Assembly: GCA_013368375.1 (NCBI GenBank)
Contig: JAACJP010000005.1
Coordinates: 930,001-994,000 of the forward strand
Source: Tricholomella constricta
Taxonomy: Eukaryota > Basidiomycota > Agaricomycetes > Agaricales > Lyophyllaceae
DNA length: 64,000 nucleotides
Direction: 5' to 3'
Below the pieces are notes generated by a model. That model saw only the letters and a list, made by a program, of their open reading frames with translations. It did no database searches and had not been told where the DNA came from. Below, one piece after another: positions 30,447 through 42,009 of this stretch (its first letter is position 1; every line of letters starts with the position of its first letter). The position numbers and the translations under genes are program-made.

Positions 30447-31167
30447 ATGGGGAGGCGAGCGAAATATTTAACCCTTGATGAAAGGGAAGCAGGAGCTCAG
30501 AAAAGTAAGAGCGCATATGCAGTGACTACCCGGTGAGTAAAGGCATGCATATGCTTATTATTGTCATTTGACTATCACATCTAGTTGTCGGGAGTTGCGA
30601 AAGGCCCAAAACCAGCGCGCTTATCGTCAGCAGAGACCATTTACCACGACTACTCTCCCTACTCTTCGTATCCCTACCCTTTCCGAGGAGCTGCTTACAC
30701 TTGCTGAGGATCCTATGCCACACTCCCAAATTTTTATGCAGGCTCGTCGAAGTAGTGATGCCCTCGATGACACCGACTACGCCGACTTCGAGCTCATCAA
30801 ATGGGACCACCCACCTCCATACACGGCTCCCCTTCCACAACACCCTGATTGACTCCTTGACGCGCTGCAAGGCTATCGCATGCGACTGCAACAGGAGACC
30901 GAGGTACTACGATTGCACCGTTACAACACAGAAGCACTCAATACATTTATGGTGGAGGTTCATACAGAATTGGTGACTCGATATAATCAATGGAAAGAGC
31001 TATGGGAGGTCTGGCGCGCTATGTCGGGAGGTAGTGTTCAGGGGCAAGTATCCTTAGGCATGTTACACTGGGAGGCGCGGCGCATCATTCACTTGAAGAA
31101 AGACTTATGTGCTCTTCGTCAGGGCTCGGATGCCTTTCTTGGTGTCTTTATTAATCGGTGGTCATAG
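30447..31167 (+). pseudogene. KDZ-linked small gene with basic region, split by one in-frame stop
   Basis: Exon 1 is 30447-30532 and exon 2 starts at 30585; the intron is 52 nt. The N terminus is Lys/Arg-rich with CRELRKAQNQRAYRQQR, a bZIP-like basic stretch. The frame meets a TGA at 30850-30852, and then continues open for 104 codons to 31167 with a helical, Trp-rich segment (RYNQWKELWEVWRAM). The continuity of frame across the stop suggests a recent nonsense change or a readthrough product. Genes like this commonly sit head-to-head with KDZ transposases in mushroom genomes, to my knowledge, but their role is unknown. Confidence 0.55.
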
Positions 31168-32074
31168 TCAGTTGCTTTGAATAGATGATAGTTCATTTGT
31201 GTAATATATTATGCTCGAGCACTGCCAGTTCGGAGAATGGGAGAGTACACTGTGGCGACTGTTAATTTATGATTCGGGCACACGATTCAGAGTATCGCTT
31301 GAGGAACTGGCAGTATGCTTAATGCATTTATGGCATACAGGGTGACTTTTAGAGTGCTTGAGATGCAAAAAAGAAATTATCGTCGTGAGAGACATTGTCG
31401 ATATGCTGGAAATGGGGTTGAATCCAGTCGAATACCATGATCTAGTCGTACGTGATTTGCATTTTGCATTCTCGATAAATATTATTCAGAGTTATGCCAG
31501 GAGAGAGCTAGATACCACTTGAGCTGTTTCAGGTGGTTTCTGAAGGGGTGGCTGTCTATTATGCATTGCTATATGTTGAATACTATCTTCACGGCTTTTT
31601 CAGTAGTGATTTAAACGTCCTCCTATTGGCTGATTCAGATGCCGGGCGCTGTATTTAGATTTCTCGATCGTGTTCTAAATTTGAACTGTCATTTCTGATG
31701 TTTTGAAATTTGCGTGAGGACATCCATGACAGTCCGTAATTCAAATTCACATTTCAAAATCTGTTTGTCATGCCAATGTATTCCAAGAAATTGTTTTCAT
31801 TACGACGGTAGGGAAGTAAGGGGAGCGGAGTATGGAGGGGCGGAATATCAAAATAGGGATGCAAGATATAAAGGAGGTAACAATGATGTGCAAGACGATA
31901 GCGAGGTATACATAGCAATTCAGTAATTAGATAAGAGTATATACACAACTACATATTCAGCATGGTGACAAGCGAGTGACAGACGTAGGCAGTTGAAGAA
32001 GGTGGTGGAGTAATGTACACGAGGCTGCAGGAGTACGTTTGTCCAAGTCCAAGAGAGTCTCCACCTGGCAATCA
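31168..32074. other. intergenic stretch, no gene seen
   Basis: AT-rich sequence with only short broken frames. It may include the far end of the KDZ transposon, but I cannot point to a terminal inverted repeat. Confidence 0.4.
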
Positions 32075-33175
32075 TCAGGCTATCACCGACACATTGCCGG
32101 CTCCAAGGGCGCGGGAGTACGCACCCTCTGCCTGGGCACGGCTGGCATGCCTGGCATACACAGCACCAGAGACACTGACAACAAGTGGAGCAACAGTGTC
32201 CCTAGAATATAAAAAATGGAGGTCAAAAAGTCTGAATGCGGGCGAGCAAAGAGCACTCACCAATTAGCAAAAACACCCACCCTGCGGCCACGCGTGACAG
32301 TGTACCAACGGAGGCCGACTACTTCACCTGCTCGCACTGATTAGTAGAGCGCCTTGTTTTGAATCAAGATCTGCACACCTTCGTTATCACTGACATTGAT
32401 GGGGCTGAGCGAGATCGGGGCGGCTGCAACTGCATTGCCGGTGGGGGCATGGGCTGCAGCTAAGGTGGGGATAGGAAGAATTGCAGCAGTTCCAGAGACA
32501 GTAGTAGCACCAGAAGATGCAGTCGCAGTGGCGGAGACAGTAGGGGTGGCAGGGACAGCAATGGCGGGGACAGTCGGGGTGGCGGGGACAGCAGTGGCAG
32601 GGACAGTAGGGGTGGCGGGGACAGCAGTGGTGGGGACAGCAACGGCAGGGACAGCATCAGCTGGGGTGACGGTGGCAACAGGAGATGGAGCTACAGAGCC
32701 AACATCAGCAGGAGACACAGCAGAGGCGCCAGCGGTGCTTTGGGCTCCTAGCAGTCATGCATCAGTGGTTATCTGAGAAGACAAATTGCGAGGACGTACT
32801 GGTGATAGTTAAACCTGCTATCCCAGGGGGCAATGTAGTGAACGCTGCTGTATCGAAGGAAGTATTTATGAAGAGAAAAAAAGAAAAGTGTTGAGTCGAC
32901 TCACTATGAGCAAAGTGGGAAGAACCGACTATGGTGGGGGGGTTGGATTGAACAGTTGGGAGGGGCTCGCCAGGAGCCGGGTCATTGATGGTGGTTGGCT
33001 GCCCCACCGTCAATGTGAAGTCCACTTGAGGTACATATGAGGAGACAAAAAAGATAAATAGAAAAAAAAGCGACTCACAACCACTAATGGTAAGAATACA
33101 GAGCAGGTCAGAAAGCGTAAGGGAAGAGGGGGAGCCAGTAGGCACACCCGCGTCCATGTTGCTGGATTGAGTCAT
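32075..33175 (-). pseudogene. viroplasmin-domain gene, first copy, with premature stop
   Basis: Predicted start at 33175. Exon 1 ends at 33082, exon 2 is 33024-32905 and exon 3 starts at 32847; the next junction is unclear. A long Ala/Pro/Thr/Val repeat region follows (32400-32700). The C-terminal exons encode a viroplasmin fold: WYTVTRGRRVGVFANW, then VAPLVVSVSGAVYARHAS after an intron. A TAA at 32341-32343 lies in frame just before this domain, so the full protein cannot be made without readthrough. Viroplasmin domains (PF01693) bind RNA-DNA hybrids in fungal RNase H1. It is divergent from the large gene at 33435, the same arrangement as 45776/46111. Confidence 0.65.
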
Positions 33176-33434
33176 TGCCAGAGGTGGAAGCAAACGGGGA
33201 TGGAGGAAATAGTGCGTTCAGGGTCTGATCGGTTTATATAGGTGTTGTTTGTGGCTTGATGTGATCAAATTGATGGGAGCTAGTTAGTTTCTCAGATTAA
33301 GGTTTTGCCCTGTATGAACCAGCATGTCGGGCTGGTCTAGGTGTCAGTTCCTGAGATCGGATAATTGTAGCCAAGGTGTGTCATTTTCTCTTGAGTTACC
33401 GAGATTCAGATTTGATGAATATTGATCATTGTAG
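33176..33434. promoter_or_regulatory. divergent promoter region of gene pair 1
   Basis: 259 bp between the divergent starts of the viroplasmin-domain gene and the large gene. No named motif is evident. Confidence 0.35.
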
Positions 33435-36400
33435 ATGCCACAGGTTCGGTGGGCCACACCTGACCAACATGAGTTTCTCGTACAACGCCTGCCTAGATAT
33501 CTGGAAGACCAGAAGACGGGTGATTTTACCGTCTTCTGGGCCGACATGTATGAGGACTGGGAGCGCGAATTCCCCGAAGGTCAAGTACTGTTTCCTGGGA
33601 AAGCAACTGCAGATTATACCCCTGAGGATATAGAGGCACTGAAGTCTGCCATCAAGACACGGCGCACCGTTTGTCCGGTCCATCAAATTGATTGTTCAAA
33701 ATCTAACCTTGTTTTATCAGCAACTACAAACTTGGTTTCGATGGCGCTCAGGTGCTCCCAAGGCTCGTTCTCTCAAGAAACGGGACAAAGCATTTGGGGC
33801 ACTGTTTAGCCGTACCCGTTTGCCTACCCGGTCCGAAATATACTCTAAATTATACTATGCCGAAAAAATCCGTGATGAAGTCCACTCCGCGATCCGGAAA
33901 GCCAAAGCAACGACCCGCGGTGAGAAGTTGGTATTAACAACGCAAGTGACAAGGCGATTGTGGGAAGCAGAGGAAGATGAAGGGGTGAAGGCTGAGGTTG
34001 AGGCAATGATGGCGGCCTTGATTGCCAAGAAAGCGATTCCCTTGACAGTGGCGCCGCGAACACCCGAACAGTATTTGCAGTAAGTAAAGTAAGAAAATAT
34101 GCTTGCTGCTGGAATACTCACATCACCCTCTTTAGAGCTATCAATGACTGTCCCCGAGTCCTTGGCCACTTTCTCGACTCGTTAGCAGAGAGGACTGGAT
34201 GGGCTTTTACAGTCTTGATGGGCGGTCCTGACCCTTCGGCGAAAGGGGAAATCAATGTCGCGAGGTAAGTCAGTGTTGCTCAGAGAGTTGTTCGTTGTTG
34301 CTCAGCCATGTCCTCAGTTATCATATTGGCGAGACGACATCAAAGAAACAATTTGGCCAAGCACACACATCGTTCGAGAAGACGTACATGGAGCCATACG
34401 CGGACTTCCTTTCTCAGATGTATCGTAAGTTGTAGTTGGTTGAACGAAATTATTGAGACGAACTCTTTTTTTGTGTGTAGCCATGCAGATTCGCCATTCA
34501 CGGGCACTGGGGGCAACAGTCGAAGAGTCCGACAGCGACATGGTCGAGGCAGAAGACGGACCCCTTGCCAACCTCGACAGCTTGTATAGAATGTCCACGG
34601 CTGATGATGCATCAGCATTAGAATCAGGTGAGAGTCACAGCTTTGTCAGTGGTAAGTAGAAACTGATTCATTTGCTGCAGTGTCGGTTGACGAGATGCCT
34701 GATGCATTATCAGTAGAATCAGGGATCCCAGAATCGTCGCCAGAATTGTTGCCAAAGCTTCCGTTCCCAGCGTCTCTACCCTTACCAGCAGAGCCTTCAA
34801 TTTCTGCATTCCCTCAAGACCAGCCTGCCCCCGGTTCCACGGACTACTTACCTGTCCTGGATAAATCTTCTGTGGACGACAGGGACAATCTATCAAACCT
34901 CCTTTCCTCCATCGAGAACACCGACGTGGGGCCCGATGACTTTGGCAACTGGTCCCAGCTCCTACCGGACAACTTTGACTGGGCCTCAACTGACTTCTTC
35001 TCTGGCGTGCACGTCCCAATGCCTATCGAAACAACCTCCAACCTACTCAACGGCTTCTCCATGCTCCCCGACCCAGCCAGGTTTGATTTCTCTGTCCAGG
35101 GCTGGAACACCATGCTCGAGACACCTCCCTTTGCGATAAGTGTGCCTGCACCCACCCTCACCACAGCTACTATCACCCCTTCCATCGCTTCCACTATGCC
35201 TTCTGTAGCCACCATTACCCCTCTTGCCACCCCCTTCACCGCTACTGCTACCCCTCCTGCTACTATCGCTACCCCCCCTGCTGCTACTGGGACCCCTCTC
35301 CCCACTACCGCTACCCTTCCCACTGCTATCGCTACCACTTCTCCTCCCACTGCTATCGCTATCACTACCCCTCCCGCTGCTACCGCTACCCCTCCAACTG
35401 CTACCGTTACCCCTCTTGCCGCTATCACTACCCCTCCAATTGCTACCACTACCCCCCTCGACACTACTGCTACCTCTCCTGTCACTACTACTGCCACCCA
35501 CAGGCCAACTCCCTCCACTACCGCAGCCGCCGCTGCCATCGCCACCACTACCCCTGCCATTGCTTTGGCCGCCACTGCCCCTCCCTTGGCCGCCACTGCT
35601 CCTCCCTTGGCCGCCACTGCCCCTCCTTTGGCCGCCACTCCTCCCCTCCCCATTACCCCTGCTCCTGTCCCCTCGACATCTATCTCCACTGTGCATGTAC
35701 CCATCGCTGCTGCCGCCACCTCTCCTTGCAATGCCGCAGCTGCTGCCACCCTATCGTATCCTGTTCTACAGACTACCAATGCAAATAGCGATGGAGTGTC
35801 TCATCATGCGCGTTCACGGTCAGGTCGCAATATCATACCATCCACGCGGGCGGATCTCATGAACAAGATTGGTTCTTTTGATAGAACCTCGATCGACAAC
35901 TCAACCACAAATAAGGAGAACGTGCGGCCTGGTTTTGAGGAGGGTCGCCCAGAATGGGCCATTGCCACGGAAGCGTTTCTGAGCGCTCCGGATTTGGGTG
36001 AAGGTTGGCGCCAGTGTGTTCGGACCTGGCTGAAGTTTGAGAATGCGCTAGGATACAAGTCCAAGGCAACCCTCCCTGCAATCAATGTGCGGCCACAGGA
36101 ATGGACGAAGTGGGTTCCAAAGGGACGAGGGGGTGCTCGGGCTTATGACATCACTCCGACCATTGCTGAGCCGCTGGAATTTGGTCACGCTGTCCTCGCA
36201 TGGTGGAAGGCTATGCAGCCAACATTTCGTGAGTCGAGCGCAAGCCTGCTGCCGATGGCAGTGTACACCCCTCCTCCCGATGTCATCACGGACGTATGGG
36301 CCTCCTTGAGGAAGGGGGGTCCCAATGGCATGCTGTCCGTCATGACACTTCTATTGTGGTGGGGCAAGTGTATGCATTGTGGTTCCATGTATCAAGACAG

Positions 36401-36554
36401 GTCGGTTCAACTCTGGACTTCATGTGTTGATGATGTACACCGGTGCCTAGAAGCCATGACAACCGTCCATGACAAGCACTTCGCGGACAATTCGACCGCA
36501 CGGCCTTCTAAACGGCATGTTTTTTTCATCTCCTCGAAGTCATATGCTGCCTGA
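33435..36554 (+). CDS. large uncharacterised basidiomycete gene, pair 1 (949 residues)
   Basis: Six predicted exons: 33435-33668, 33721-34079, 34136-34264, 34318-34424, 34481-34627 and 34681-36554; 2,850 nt with all junctions in frame. N-terminal part: RWATPDQHEFLVQRLPRYL, later WFRW and a segment NDCPRVLGHFLDSLAERTGW ending at GEI. Then an Ala/Pro/Thr tract of about 200 residues (35150-35750), and a conserved-looking C terminus with W..CV..WL.FE, EW..WVPKGRGG, AWWKAMQP and LRKGGPNG. I recognise it as a recurrent family of mushroom genomes with no known function. The gene at 45776-43462 has the same intron phases (0, 2, 2, 1) and an exon 3 of identical length (129 nt). No stop or frameshift seen. 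Confidence 0.75.
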
Positions 36555-36789
36555 TCATTATTACAACAGGGCGAGGCTCAATTAATCTCCCAACCTTGAG
36601 TCCACACCGATTATTTATCAATCTTGCTGCTTGTATGTCATCTTGATCTCCTCATATTTATTTCAGTCTATCTATCTATGTCTCCGCTCTGCTATATTTT
36701 GACGTCTTGATCTTAACATCCATTGATTATTGGTTACTTATAGTCCATCTTTAATCTATTTTTTGGCACATGTTTTTCTTGGTACAATA

Positions 36790-38400
36790 CTATCTGTTTA
36801 ATGTGTAAATCAATGGCTTGAGTTTGATTGATGGTAGCGCAATGTGTCCCCAGCCAACGGTAAGCAGCAGAGGTGATGTATTATCATTAACGACATGGAG
36901 GAGGGAAAACAAATCTAAGCGGTAGCGTGATGCATCACCCGCTAACAGTAAACAGAGGTGATGTTGTATCACCGCACCAGACTCAAGAGAGTCCAAATGT
37001 CAACGGTAGTGTGATGCATGACTAGCTAATGGTAAGCAGGGCCGACGATGCATTGCAGCGCAATGTGTCGCCAGCCAACGGTAAGCAGCAGAGGTGATGC
37101 ATCATCATTATCGACACGGAGGAGGGAAAACAAATCTGAGCGGTAGCGTGATGCATCACCCGCTAACAGTAAGCAGAGGTGATGTGTATCACCGCACCAG
37201 ACTTGAGAGGGAAATCCAAACGTCAACGGTAGTGTGATGCATGACTAGCTAATGGTAAGCAGGGCCGACGATGCATTACAGCGTCAGGAGTGGGAGCCCA
37301 GCTCGAGGAGGGAAGGCCAGATCTCAACAATAGACTGATGCATCACTTGTGAACGATAAGCAGTGGCAACGATGCCAGGAAGAGGAAACATAAAACTTAG
37401 TAGTAGCATGATGCATGATTAGCTGACGGCAAGTAGGGCCGACGATGCATTACTATGCCAGAAGTGGGAAGCCCGGCTTGAGGAGGGAAGGCCAGATGTC
37501 AACGATAGAATGATGCATTACTTGTTAACGGTAAGCAGTGGCAACGATGCTAGGAGGAGGAAACATAAAAACTCAGCGGTAGCGTGATGCATGACTAGCT
37601 GACGGTAGGTAGGGCTGACGATGCATTACCATGCCAGAAGTGGGAAGCCCAGCTCGAGGAGGGAAGGCCAGATCTAAACAATAGACTGATGCATTACTCG
37701 TGAACGGTAAGCAGCAGCAACAACGCCAGCAGGAGGAAACACATGAACTCAGTGGTGATGCATGACCAGCTGACGGTAAACAAGGGTGACGATGCATTAC
37801 TGCACAAGGAAGAGGGAAGCTCGGCTTGAGGAGGAGAGGCAAGACCTCAACGATAGAATGATGCATTACTCCTTAACGGTAAGCAGCGGCGATGATGCCA
37901 TGGAGGACAGATGTAGCTCTGAACACACAGACATTCTGCACTCTCATTCACCCATATTGGGCTGCAGAGTTTGTGCATCTTTGACTTCTGCATTCACCTT
38001 TATAAGGCTGCAACAAGAAGACAAAGGTCGGGCATGTGTTGGGAAAACCTGACATGCCCTAAAAATTTTCCTTTAAACCAGTTACATAATCATGTGACCG
38101 TTCTGAATCATGTGATGTGTAGTCACAGAGTCCATGGACCAAGCATGTGAAAATCAAAGACCAGTGATGCACTAAGCAGCGGCAATGATGCATCACTGCG
38201 CCAGGAGGAGGAAGTATTGCCTCGACGGCAGCGCGATGCATGATCAGCCAACGCTGAGTGATGCACACCACCGTGGCTACCTGTAGGGGGTGGAAGGAGG
38301 GTGGAAGATCAGACGGAGGTAGCTGGGCGGACGGTGTGATGCATTACTGGCAAACTGTTAGTACAGCCTATCATGCATTACAATTTAAGGCTTATCACAG
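36790..38400. repeat. minisatellite/satellite array with GATGCAT cores
   Basis: Many copies of (T/C)GATGCAT(C/T/G)AC. Between about 36837 and 37280 the repeat unit is close to 221 bp; further right (37280-37900) units of about 180-200 bp contain GAGGAGGGAAGGCCAGAT and AACGGTAAGCAG. After a gap, scattered cores continue at 38160-38400. It shares the ATGCAT core with 6438-7110. No gene supported. Confidence 0.75.
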
Positions 38401-38420
38401 TTGTCGATGCATCAATACCA

Positions 38421-39640
38421 CAGGGTCTGGTGAATTTACTAACTTACCTTGGACACTCATATCATCTTGCTTTCAGCCCCCCACCTCTTGCACGCACATG
38501 ATTATTGTATAACTGATACTCCTCACCCTTGCCTGCAAGGTTTGAAGCCGTTTTAGGATCTTGACGGCCGGGTCTCTTCATCCTGAGAAAAATCATCTTT
38601 GGCGCTGTAGACTCTGCCCGGGGACGTTGCAAACTCTACAGGCAGTACTGTCTCTTCTCTGCAAAACCCAACTGCAAATAACAGTTGAAGCGTTTTGCAA
38701 AAGTGACTGATAATTGCTGCCAGCGACGTTTTACAAAATGTTGCAGTTGGGTTTTGCAAAACGGTGCAGTTGTCGGTTAGGTGTTTCTGCTCGGCCGAGC
38801 ATTTCGGAATACCGGTTGGCTCGCGTTGGCTCGAAAAGCCGCTTGCTCGTTGATCGCTGTGCGGCTTAGCGTCAATACCTCTTCCATTGCCGTACTGCAC
38901 GATGCCAAGAGTTCTTGAATTTCGCACGTGTCCTAAACCCCCGACATCAAATATTGAGATCAATGTAGACGACAACGGCATGTCTCTTGTCATCGTCCTC
39001 CACAATGCCAAGGACTCTTTCCTTATTTGTTTATCTTTGTTCACCTAATTATTATTCAATTTGAAGATAGCTGTTTTTTGCCGCGCTTCTTGATCATTGC
39101 GCACAAGTCCACCTGCTGCACTCAATGTTACCTGTTCCTATCAGCTACCTGCCACCAATGTGTAAGACATTTTTAGGCTTTCGAACATAAATTCTTAGGG
39201 TAAGGAGCCTTGTCAGTGAACTGTTCGCGACTGTTCGCAACTGTTCGCAACTGTTCGCAACTTTGGCAAGTTTGTCCTTGTTAGTTTCAACTCAATTTTT
39301 CCACCAAGTCCACGCAAGCTGGCAGATGCGACGGGAGAGTAGATTCACAATTTTCTCGAACCACGTCGCACTAAGTCAGCAGACGCGAGGGGAGGGTAAG
39401 ATATGCAAATTCTATGGACCAGGTGTATTACATTGGCAGACACGTGAGGATATGCGAGTCTTTCAGAGGCTATGTGTACTAGAGTCACTTTACTATTTTG
39501 TGTGCCTGCATTGAGTGGTGTCAATATCGTTATACAAACAGGAGGACATGAGCACTTACGTCTTCGTTTTTTTTGGTGGAGGCGGGGTGCGGTCGGCTCG
39601 TGCTGGGGCCTGGATAACTCGACGGGGACGGGAGATCGTC
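38421..39640. other. intergenic stretch with a hairpin and short tandem repeat
   Basis: No supported gene; a 163-codon minus-strand frame at 38553-39044 has no features of a real protein. It contains a perfect 17-bp inverted repeat (GCAAAACCCAACTGCAA at 38661-38677 and its complement at 38741-38757) and four tandem copies of CTGTTCGCRA near 39220-39260. Confidence 0.5.
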
Positions 39641-39646
39641 CAGGTA

Positions 39647-40850
39647 GGGGCATTACAATGTAGCGTGTCCTACGGTCCAGCGGGCCCATACATTGTAGCG
39701 TACTTAACGGCACCAGCGGGCCCGCTGGAGCGCCCAGCGGGGCCCCTACATGTAGCCGTCTGGCACGGTGCCAGCGGGACCTCTACATGTAGTCGTCCGG
39801 CACAGTACCAGCGGGCCCGCTGGTGCTGCAGCGGGCCTATATGGTGCTATGGGGGGCAGCAGGTGGGGGCTAGCGGGGCACTACCCACGTCCGCGGACCT
39901 CCGCGAGTCGTTGTCTGTGGAGCACACCCAGTATTGCAGGGGGTCAATATGGTGCTGTGGGGGGGCAGCAGGGTGGGGGGGCTTGCGGAGCACTGCCCAT
40001 GTCCGCGGACGTCCGCGGGTCGTTGTCTGGGGCACACCCAGGATTGCAGGGGGCCGATACGGTGCTGTGGGGGGCAGCAGGGTGGGGGGCTTGCGGGGCA
40101 CTGCCCATGTCCGCGGACGTCCGCGGGTCGTTGCCTGTGGAGCACACCCAGCAATGCAGCGGGCCTATATGATGCAATTGGGGGCCACAGAGCAGGTGCT
40201 GTTACACACCTCCGCGGACTTGCAGCGGAGCACATTACATATAGTATGTCTGCATTACATTGAGCTTGCAAAGCATTACCCACGTCCGCGGACGTCCGCG
40301 GGTCGTTGCCTGTGGAGCACACGCAGCACTGCAGCAGGCCTATATGGTGCTGTGGGGCCACGGAGCAGCACACCTCCGCGGACTTGCAGCGGAGCACACT
40401 ACATATAGTATGTCTGCATTACATTGAGCTTGCAGGGCATTACCCACGTCTGCGGACGTCCGCGGGTCGTTGCCTGTGGAACACACGCAGCACTGCAGCA
40501 GGCCTATATGATGCAATAGGGGGCCACAGAGCAGGTGCTGTTACACACCTCCGCGGACTTGCAGTGGAGCACATTACATATAGTATGTCCACACAACATT
40601 GAGCTTGCAGGGCATTACCCACGTCTGCGGACATCCGCGGGTCGTTGCCTGTGGAGCACACGCAGCACTGCAGCAGGCCTATATGGTGCTGTGGGGGCCA
40701 CAGAGCAGCACACCTCCGCGGACTTGCAGCGGAGCAGGGCATTACCCACGTCTGCGGACCTCTGCGGGTTGTTGCCTGTGGGGCACACCCAGCACTGCAG
40801 CATGCCTATATGGTGCAGTAGGGGGCCACAGAGCAGGTGCTGTTACACAG
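39647..40850. repeat. left arm of a large inverted repeat
   Basis: About 1.2 kb, matched in reverse complement by 42010-43565. It is built of repeated units carrying CCGCGGACGTCCGCGGGTCGTTG, GGAGCACACCCAGCA and GGCCTATATGGTGC. Long frames on both strands are a by-product of the repeat and high GC content. Confidence 0.75.
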
Positions 40851-42009
40851 ATTCCAAAGAGAGTGCATAAGTGTACCACTTTGGTACACTTTACAGACAA
40901 GTGGACATGTCCAATATCCAAAGATTGCTTATTCTGCAGTACTTATGTTCACTGCAGCATCATGCTATTGTAGCTTTCTTATATCATCTCTACCGTATAC
41001 TAGCATTATCTACACTATGTAAGCTATTCTTACAAATTCACAGAGAGAATGTATTGAGAGTAGCCCTGTGTCCTCTTATAGCTGTCAATCAGCAGTTTTT
41101 GTTGTTTGTGCTTCAGAGTGCATGGTACAGCACCATCGTTCATATTGAGCTTTACACTGACTTTGCTACTGCGATATAATGTACTCTTTATGCACAGCAT
41201 TGTCAATATCGAGCTAGATACAGCTGCTGCGGCCCTTCAGCTGTTGCAGCCCTCCTGCTATTGAAATACTAAGGAACACAAAGGTCATACTCATTACACA
41301 ACACTCTGTTGATACTTGATACAGGCTTTGTTCCACAGTTATAGTGGAGCTACAGGTTTAAGTGTAGCCTCCTCTGTAGGCCCATGATTGAATGGAGGTA
41401 AACCATAACATCCAGACAGGATTTGATGGTGATACTGTATACTGTTGAGGTTGTATACCAGTAGAAACGTAGGACATGCTACATGTAGTGTGCTCCATTG
41501 CTACTCCGTGGAGGTGTATAACACCTCTGCTCTATGGCCCCCTAGCACTGTATAGGCCCACTGCAGCACCAGGTGTGCTACACAGACAACAGTCCATGGA
41601 GGTCTGCAGATGTACATTAGACATGCTACATGTAGTGTGCTCCACTGCAACTCCGCGGAGGTGGCAAAGCAGCCCTGCTCCTTGTCTTTAACTGTACTCA
41701 AATTGTATTTTCCTGGCAAGGCTGGTGCCCGAACTGCCCAATAGGACTATGATCAAAGACACCCGGTTCCATCTTTCAAGGAGTATTATTCCTTCTTCCT
41801 TGATTTTGTGCTCTACTGCAACTCCGCGGAGGTGGCAAAACAGCCCTGTTCCTTGTCTTTAAACGTACTCAAATTGTATTTTCCTGGCAAGGCTGGTGTC
41901 CAAACTGCCCAATAGGACCATGATCAAAGACACCCAGTTCCATCTTTCGAGGAGTATTATTCCTTCGTTCTTGATTTTATGCTCCACTGCTACTCCGTGT
42001 GCTCCACTG
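40851..42009. repeat. spacer of the inverted repeat, with a tandem duplication
   Basis: Mostly unique, AT-richer sequence without a gene. Degenerate copies of the arm unit lie at 41480-41660. At about 41641-41986 a segment of about 173 bp (containing CTCCGCGGAGGTGGCAAA and TGTATTTTCCTGGCAAGG) occurs twice in tandem. Confidence 0.55.

Noticed and set aside
34844..35862. Long frames on both strands over the Ala/Pro/Thr tract of the large gene (for example a 311-codon Val/Gly/Ala frame)
   Set aside because: Shadow frames of a simple-sequence coding tract (CCC, GCT, ACT repeats) in exon 6 of the real gene.
38553..39044. 163-codon minus-strand frame
   Set aside because: It overlaps the 17-bp inverted repeat and short repeats, has no recognisable domain, and no splice or promoter support.
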